Positions 4,540 through 7,925 of a DNA stretch of 7,925 bases are shown one piece after another. The position numbers and the translations under genes were made by a program. A model generated the notes under the pieces. The model was not told the DNA's origin. It was given only the letters and a program-made list of their open reading frames with translations, and did no database searches. How positions within the stretch are numbered: position 1 is the stretch's first letter; each line of letters starts with the position of its first letter. This stretch comes from Methanoregula sp. (GTDB lineage: Archaea > Halobacteriota > Methanomicrobia > Methanomicrobiales > Methanospirillaceae): the NCBI GenBank assembly GCA_013331015.1, contig DUHF01000284.1, positions 1-7,925 on the forward strand. Reading direction: 5' to 3'.

Positions 4540-6312
4540 TTACGCTTCATCCTTCGCATAATAGTAAAATTCGCCCATTCCCTTTTGTTCCCGGTCAAGG
4601 AAGGACTCCGGCTTGTTGATCCGCGGCCGGCCGGTCTGGTCGCGCCGGAACGTGACATCGAGTTCCCGTAAGAACCGGTTCATACCGTCCCGCATCGGGA
4701 AGGGACCGGTAGCCGTGCCGCTCACGCCGGGTTCACCTTCAAAGACCAGGATCCGTTCGCTGATCATGTCGATTAAGTAGATATCGTGGTCGATGACCAT
4801 GATCCCGACCTCTTTTCCTTCCGCATGGTGCTTGATCATCCGGGTGACCTTGACCCGCTGCTCGACATCGAGATGGGCGCTCGGCTCATCAAGGATATAG
4901 AGATCGGCATCCCGTGCAAGGCAGCCGGCGATTGCCACCCGCTGGAGTTCCCCGCCGCTCAGGGTGTCAACCGGTGACTGGAGGATAACCTGGAGTGCGA
5001 GTGCCTCGATGATCTCGTGCTGGAACATCGATGAATCGAATTTCGTTGTACACCCACGCAGGTACATCTCGACGCTGTCGGATGTATCGGCCTTGATATA
5101 CTGGGGTTTGTATGAAATTTTAAGCGAGGTCTCCATCGAGCCTGAAGTCGGCGTCTCGGCACCGGCCAGGAGTTTGGCAAACGTGCTCTTCCCGATCCCG
5201 TTTGCCCCCACAATCCCGAGGACTTCCCCTGCCCGTATGGTGCCACCTGAGACCGAAAGGCCAAAGGACTCGTACTGTTTTGTCATCGGGGGGATGACGA
5301 ATAAGTCTTCCCGGTCGGATCCCTTGTCGTGTGCCCGCTTCTCAAAGACCACCTGCGTGTCCCGGAAACGGACGTTCTCCTCGTTCAAGAACCCTTCAAG
5401 GTACTGGTTTATTCCAACCCGTACGCCTTTTGGGCGGGTGATGATACCAAAGACCGAGGGTTTGCCGTACCCGACATGCACGGTATCGGCAAGCATGTCG
5501 AGAATCGCAAGGTCGTGCTCTACGATCATGACCGGGCGCTCGGTTGCAAGCTCCCGGATAAGTTTAGCCGCAGCGATCCGCTGGTAGATGTCGAGGAACG
5601 GGGTGATCTCATCGAAGAAGTACAGGTCGGCTTCGCGGGCAAGGCAGGCCGCGATTGCCACCCGCTGGAGTTCCCCGCCGCTCAGGGTGCCGATGTCATG
5701 GTCGAGGATGGACTCGAGTTTGAGGACCGGCAGGATCTCAGCTAACTTGTTCCGTTCATCCGTGGTCTTTAGCAGCGCCCGGACCGTCCCCTGGAAGACT
5801 TTGGGAATGAAATCGATATACTGCGGCTTTGAAGCTATCTTTAAGCTCTTTTTTGAGACCGTCTGGAGATAATCGAAGAGCTCGGTGCCCGCGTACCGCT
5901 TGAAGATCTCTTCCCATGCAACTTCCTCGTCAAAGTTCCCGAGATTGGGTCGGAGCTGGCCCGAGAGGATCTTGATTGCAGTACTCTTCCCGATCCCGTT
6001 TGCGCCAAGGATACCGGTCACCTTGCCGTCAACCGGGGCAGGCAGGCCGTACAGGGCAAACCCGTTCTTCCCGTACCGGTGGGTGGGGTGCTCGAGTTCC
6101 TCGGGCAGGCTGATGATGTCGATGGCATCGAACGGGCATTTCTTGATGCAGATGCCGCACCCGACACAGAGTTCCTCGGAAATGACTGCCTTTCCCTCCG
6201 GCCCGATGACCACCGTCTCATCCCCGGTCCGGACCCGGGGACAGTAGATGATGCACTCGGTACCGCACTTCTTTGCGTGGCAGCGATCCTTATGGACAAT
6301 GGCAATTCTCAT
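4540..6312 (-). CDS. rli: ABCE1 / RNase L inhibitor homologue, ribosome-splitting ATPase
   Basis: A 590-residue cytosolic Fe-S ABC ATPase that, with aPelota or aRF1, separates ribosomal subunits after termination or rescue. Residues 1-60 hold eight cysteines for two 4Fe-4S clusters (C11, C16, C20, C24, C49, C52, C55, C59). NBD1 has Walker A 103-111 (GANGIGKST), signature LSGGE 210-214, Walker B D234-E235 and H-loop H266. A hinge follows at about 281-317 (GYGKPSVFGIITRP to ENVRFR). NBD2 has Walker A 369-377, signature 451-455, Walker B D475-E476-P477 and H509. Catalytic glutamates are present in both sites. NBD1 is unusual: the family's DEPSSYLD is DEITPFLD here, while NBD2 keeps DEPSAHLD. The ATG at 6312 has a weak AGGG seven bases upstream and follows the EMC6-like gene by 23 bases, implying co-transcription. 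Confidence 0.97.
   Translation of the reverse strand: MRIAIVHKDRCHAKKCGTECIIYCPRVRTGDETVVIGPEGKAVISEELCVGCGICIKKCPFDAIDIISLPEELEHPTHRYGKNGFALYGLPAPVDGKVTGILGANGIGKSTAIKILSGQLRPNLGNFDEEVAWEEIFKRYAGTELFDYLQTVSKKSLKIASKPQYIDFIPKVFQGTVRALLKTTDERNKLAEILPVLKLESILDHDIGTLSGGELQRVAIAACLAREADLYFFDEITPFLDIYQRIAAAKLIRELATERPVMIVEHDLAILDMLADTVHVGYGKPSVFGIITRPKGVRVGINQYLEGFLNEENVRFRDTQVVFEKRAHDKGSDREDLFVIPPMTKQYESFGLSVSGGTIRAGEVLGIVGANGIGKSTFAKLLAGAETPTSGSMETSLKISYKPQYIKADTSDSVEMYLRGCTTKFDSSMFQHEIIEALALQVILQSPVDTLSGGELQRVAIAGCLARDADLYILDEPSAHLDVEQRVKVTRMIKHHAEGKEVGIMVIDHDIYLIDMISERILVFEGEPGVSGTATGPFPMRDGMNRFLRELDVTFRRDQTGRPRINKPESFLDREQKGMGEFYYYAKDEA
4928..4966. repeat. 39-base perfect direct repeat, copy in NBD2 of rli
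   Basis: These 39 bases are identical to 5651-5689, with different bases immediately outside on both sides. They encode the ABC signature and the following helix (LSGGELQRVAIA) of the second ATPase domain. Confidence 0.9.
5651..5689. repeat. 39-base perfect direct repeat, copy in NBD1 of rli
   Basis: This is the partner of 4928-4966, in the same orientation and 723 bases apart. It encodes the same signature stretch in the first ATPase domain. A second shared block of about 20 bases covers the Walker A coding region of each domain (near 5186-5207 and 5981-6002). Confidence 0.9.
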
Positions 6313-6335
6313 AATGTAACCCTGGAAAAAGAATG

Positions 6336-6701
6336 TTATCTGGGGATGGCGGTCAGTAGGATGGTCCAGGTCATGAACCAGAAGGCAAAGGTCATGAACC
6401 CCTGGTAGAACCAGTCCTTGGCGCCAAGTTTTGTCGTATCCATTCCAAAGAGCATGAAGATGTGCTTCTGCAGGACGATACCGGCAACCATGAGCATGAA
6501 CCCGAGGAGACCATCGGCCTGGATGCCTTCCGCGGACGGGACCCCGCCGGCATAATAGGATATCGCACCGGTTATGATACCCATGAAACTGGCAACAAGC
6601 GTCCGCTTGATCCGGTTGATGTGCTCGGCCTGCTTGTCTTCTTTGGTTTTCTGCTTCTTGGCCTGGACCGGCTGTTTTTCTGTGCTCTCTCCTTCGCTCA
6701 T
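6336..6701 (-). CDS. EMC6-like three-helix membrane protein
   Basis: A 121-residue protein with a charged cytoplasmic N-terminus (about 30 residues rich in Lys, Glu and Gln) and three hydrophobic segments at about 35-51 (ASFMGIITGAISYYAG), 64-86 and 98-118. The pattern and size match the archaeal EMC6-like (Rab5ip-related) family. Eukaryotic EMC6 is a core subunit of the ER membrane protein complex, which inserts transmembrane helices, and the archaeal relatives are inferred to aid insertion at the cytoplasmic membrane. The ATG at 6701 lacks a clear Shine-Dalgarno, and a TATA-like AAAAAATAA lies about 23 bases upstream, so the message may be leaderless. It is the first gene of the minus-strand set with ABCE1 and diverges from rqcH. 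The family call rests on topology and context; a partner EMC3/Oxa1-type insertase is not in the window. Confidence 0.75.
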   Translation of the reverse strand: MSEGESTEKQPVQAKKQKTKEDKQAEHINRIKRTLVASFMGIITGAISYYAGGVPSAEGIQADGLLGFMLMVAGIVLQKHIFMLFGMDTTKLGAKDWFYQGFMTFAFWFMTWTILLTAIPR

Positions 6702-6763
6702 CCCGTTACACCAGTAGTCTTATTTTTTAGTGCGCAAGCCATATGTAATTTGGTACAAACGAG
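6702..6763. promoter_or_regulatory. Compact divergent promoter region
   Basis: Only 62 bases separate the start codons of the EMC6-like gene (minus) and rqcH (plus). The AT tract at 6720-6729 (TTATTTTTTA) can act as a TATA box in both directions. It is centred about 23 bases before the EMC6-like ATG, the leaderless distance, and about 39 bases before the rqcH ATG, which would leave a leader of roughly 14 bases. A second AT-rich motif (CATATGTAATTT, 6740-6751) is closer to rqcH. Neither gene has a good Shine-Dalgarno. Confidence 0.45.
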
Positions 6764-7925
6764 ATGGCATCCGAACAGGGAATGAGCGGGATCGACGTTA
6801 AGGCGATGGCGTCCGAGCTGGCAGAGAAGCTGCCGCTCTGGATCGACAAGGTCTACCAGTTCGATTCCCGGACGCTTGCAATCCGCATGAACGGCGAGAA
6901 CAAGGCAAAATACCAGTTCATTGTCGAAGCAGGAAGGCGGGCCCATATCGTCACTGCGCTACCGGATCCTCCCAAGAATCCGCCCCAGTATGCCATGCTC
7001 CTGCGGAAGTATCTCTCGGGAGGAAAGGTCCTCTCCATCCGGCAGCACGGCCTTGAGCGGATCCTCATCTTCGAGATCGGCAAAGGTTCAACCACCTACC
7101 GGCTTATCCTCGAACTCTTCGATGAGGGGAATGTCATCCTCACGGGTGAGAACTCGATCATCATCAAACCGCTCCGCCACCACCGGTTCAGGGAGCGGGA
7201 GGTGGTCCCGGGTGCAGAGTATACCCTTGGTGCCATGGACCCGACGGCATCCGAAGAGGCCCTTGCCGCGTTCCTGAAAGCCGATGACCGAGACCTTGTC
7301 CGGGCGCTTGCCATCGGCTGCATGCTCGGGGGTGCATACGCGGAGTATATCTGCGCACAGGCCGGACTTGACAAGAGCATCCCCGCATCTTCTGCCGACC
7401 CGGGACGCATCTACTCTGCCCTGCAGGGGCTCTTTGATGCTGTGCTGAAGAACCGCTCACCCGTCATCTCCGGGAAGCACTGCGAACCCATCAACGTGGA
7501 GAATGCAGAAAATGTCTGGACCTATCCCACTTTCTCCGAGGCACTGGAAGTCTTTTACCCCTTAACCAAAAAGGAGCGGAAGGCGACAGCCCGGCCGTTC
7601 ATCCCAAAGGAAGACAGGATCCGCAAACACCAGGAGGCCGCGATCAGGAAATTTGATGATACGGTGAAAAAGACCGATGAGATCGTTGCCGCTATTTACG
7701 AGAACTACGCGTTCATCACCAACCTGATATCATCGCTTGACACCGCAAGTAAACAACTCTCGTGGCAGGAGATCGAAAAACACCTGCGGGGTGCCGAGTC
7801 TGCGGATGCCAAGAAGATTCTCCGGTTCTTCCCGGACGAAGCGGCAGTGGAAGTCGATATCGGCAAAAAGGTGAAGATCTACGTCCACGAAGGGATCGAA
7901 CAGAACGCCGGCCGGTACTACGACA
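6764..7925 (+). CDS. rqcH: RqcH/NFACT (Rqc2/NEMF homologue), N-terminal 387 residues (partial)
   Basis: This is an NFACT family protein, often mislabelled fibronectin-binding protein. The family binds 50S/60S subunits blocked by peptidyl-tRNA and, in bacteria, adds alanine tails to the stalled chain. The NFACT-N domain spans about 10-160, with D11 (IDVKAMASEL), KVYQFD (29-34), EAGRRAHI (55-62), PPQYAMLLRKYLSGG (73-87), HGLERI (95-100) and LFDEGNVILT. A helix-hairpin-helix part covers about 165-215 (CMLGGAYAEYICAQAGLDKS). The coiled-coil arm starts near 283, with the archaeal W(Q)EIEKHL motif near 334. The window ends before the rest of the arm and the NFACT-R domain. At the conserved Asp-Arg pair this protein has E98-R99. 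ATG 6764 is used; ATG 6782 (MSGIDV) is an alternative start. It diverges from the EMC6-like/ABCE1 set. Confidence 0.93.
   Translation, partial: MASEQGMSGIDVKAMASELAEKLPLWIDKVYQFDSRTLAIRMNGENKAKYQFIVEAGRRAHIVTALPDPPKNPPQYAMLLRKYLSGGKVLSIRQHGLERILIFEIGKGSTTYRLILELFDEGNVILTGENSIIIKPLRHHRFREREVVPGAEYTLGAMDPTASEEALAAFLKADDRDLVRALAIGCMLGGAYAEYICAQAGLDKSIPASSADPGRIYSALQGLFDAVLKNRSPVISGKHCEPINVENAENVWTYPTFSEALEVFYPLTKKERKATARPFIPKEDRIRKHQEAAIRKFDDTVKKTDEIVAAIYENYAFITNLISSLDTASKQLSWQEIEKHLRGAESADAKKILRFFPDEAAVEVDIGKKVKIYVHEGIEQNAGRYYD

Noticed and set aside
4964..6408. Long plus-strand frames opposite rli (for example 4964-5587, 5329-5745, 6079-6408).
   Set aside because: They are antisense to a clearly conserved ABCE1 gene and show no family features; they are long only because of the GC-rich third positions of rli.
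6764..7925. Fibronectin-binding adhesin as the function of the last gene.
   Set aside because: That is a legacy name for the NFACT family; there is no signal peptide or surface anchor, and the motifs match RqcH/NEMF.

Overview
The window reads as the chromosome of a methanogenic archaeon, most likely order Methanomicrobiales (Methanoregula-like). The reasons are an archaeal ABCE1/RLI with an N-terminal ferredoxin domain, an archaeal EMC6-like membrane protein, an archaeal-type NFACT/RqcH protein, an archaeal CheC-CheD pair, moderate GC content with frequent CGG and ATC codons, and oligo-T rather than classical bacterial terminators. The genus is inferred from overall resemblance, not from a search.

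Region 1 (1-2577, plus strand) is the end of a chemotaxis operon. It holds the last 66 codons of cheA, then cheC with both phosphatase motifs, then cheD with its Thr/Cys/His deamidase triad, and then a secreted seven-bladed beta-propeller protein whose GTG start overlaps the end of cheD by 11 bases. Spacing is tight throughout (9 bases, 9 bases, overlap), so the four are probably co-transcribed. CheA phosphorylates CheY, CheC removes the phosphate and CheD modifies receptors. The exported propeller has no known place in this circuit and is the odd member.

Region 2 (2578-3301) is 724 bases without a convincing gene. It contains two adjacent perfect hairpins with a competing pairing, a poly-C tract with a UUCG hairpin, three contiguous copies of an 11-12 base GC-rich unit, an AT-richer stretch with two degenerate copies of a short sequence pair, a strong inverted repeat at 3133-3159, and a T7 tract that could end the minus-strand operon. 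It looks like a sink for intergenic repeats or a decayed mobile element between two converging operons.

Region 3 (3302-6701, minus strand) is a three-gene set in the order EMC6-like membrane protein, ABCE1/RLI, and a 396-residue helical-repeat (TPR-like) protein of unknown function. Region 4 (6764 to the end, plus strand) is a divergent RqcH/NFACT gene, cut by the window edge. ABCE1 splits ribosomes and RqcH acts on large subunits still carrying stalled chains. The EMC6-like protein belongs to a membrane-insertion family. The divergent block therefore looks like a ribosome recycling and nascent-chain quality-control neighbourhood, with the TPR-like protein as a candidate new partner.

Several sequence departures deserve a look: an Asp-to-Glu change in the DR motif of RqcH, a non-canonical Walker B/D-loop in the first ABCE1 ATPase site only, and a perfect 39-base repeat shared by the two halves of the ABCE1 gene.
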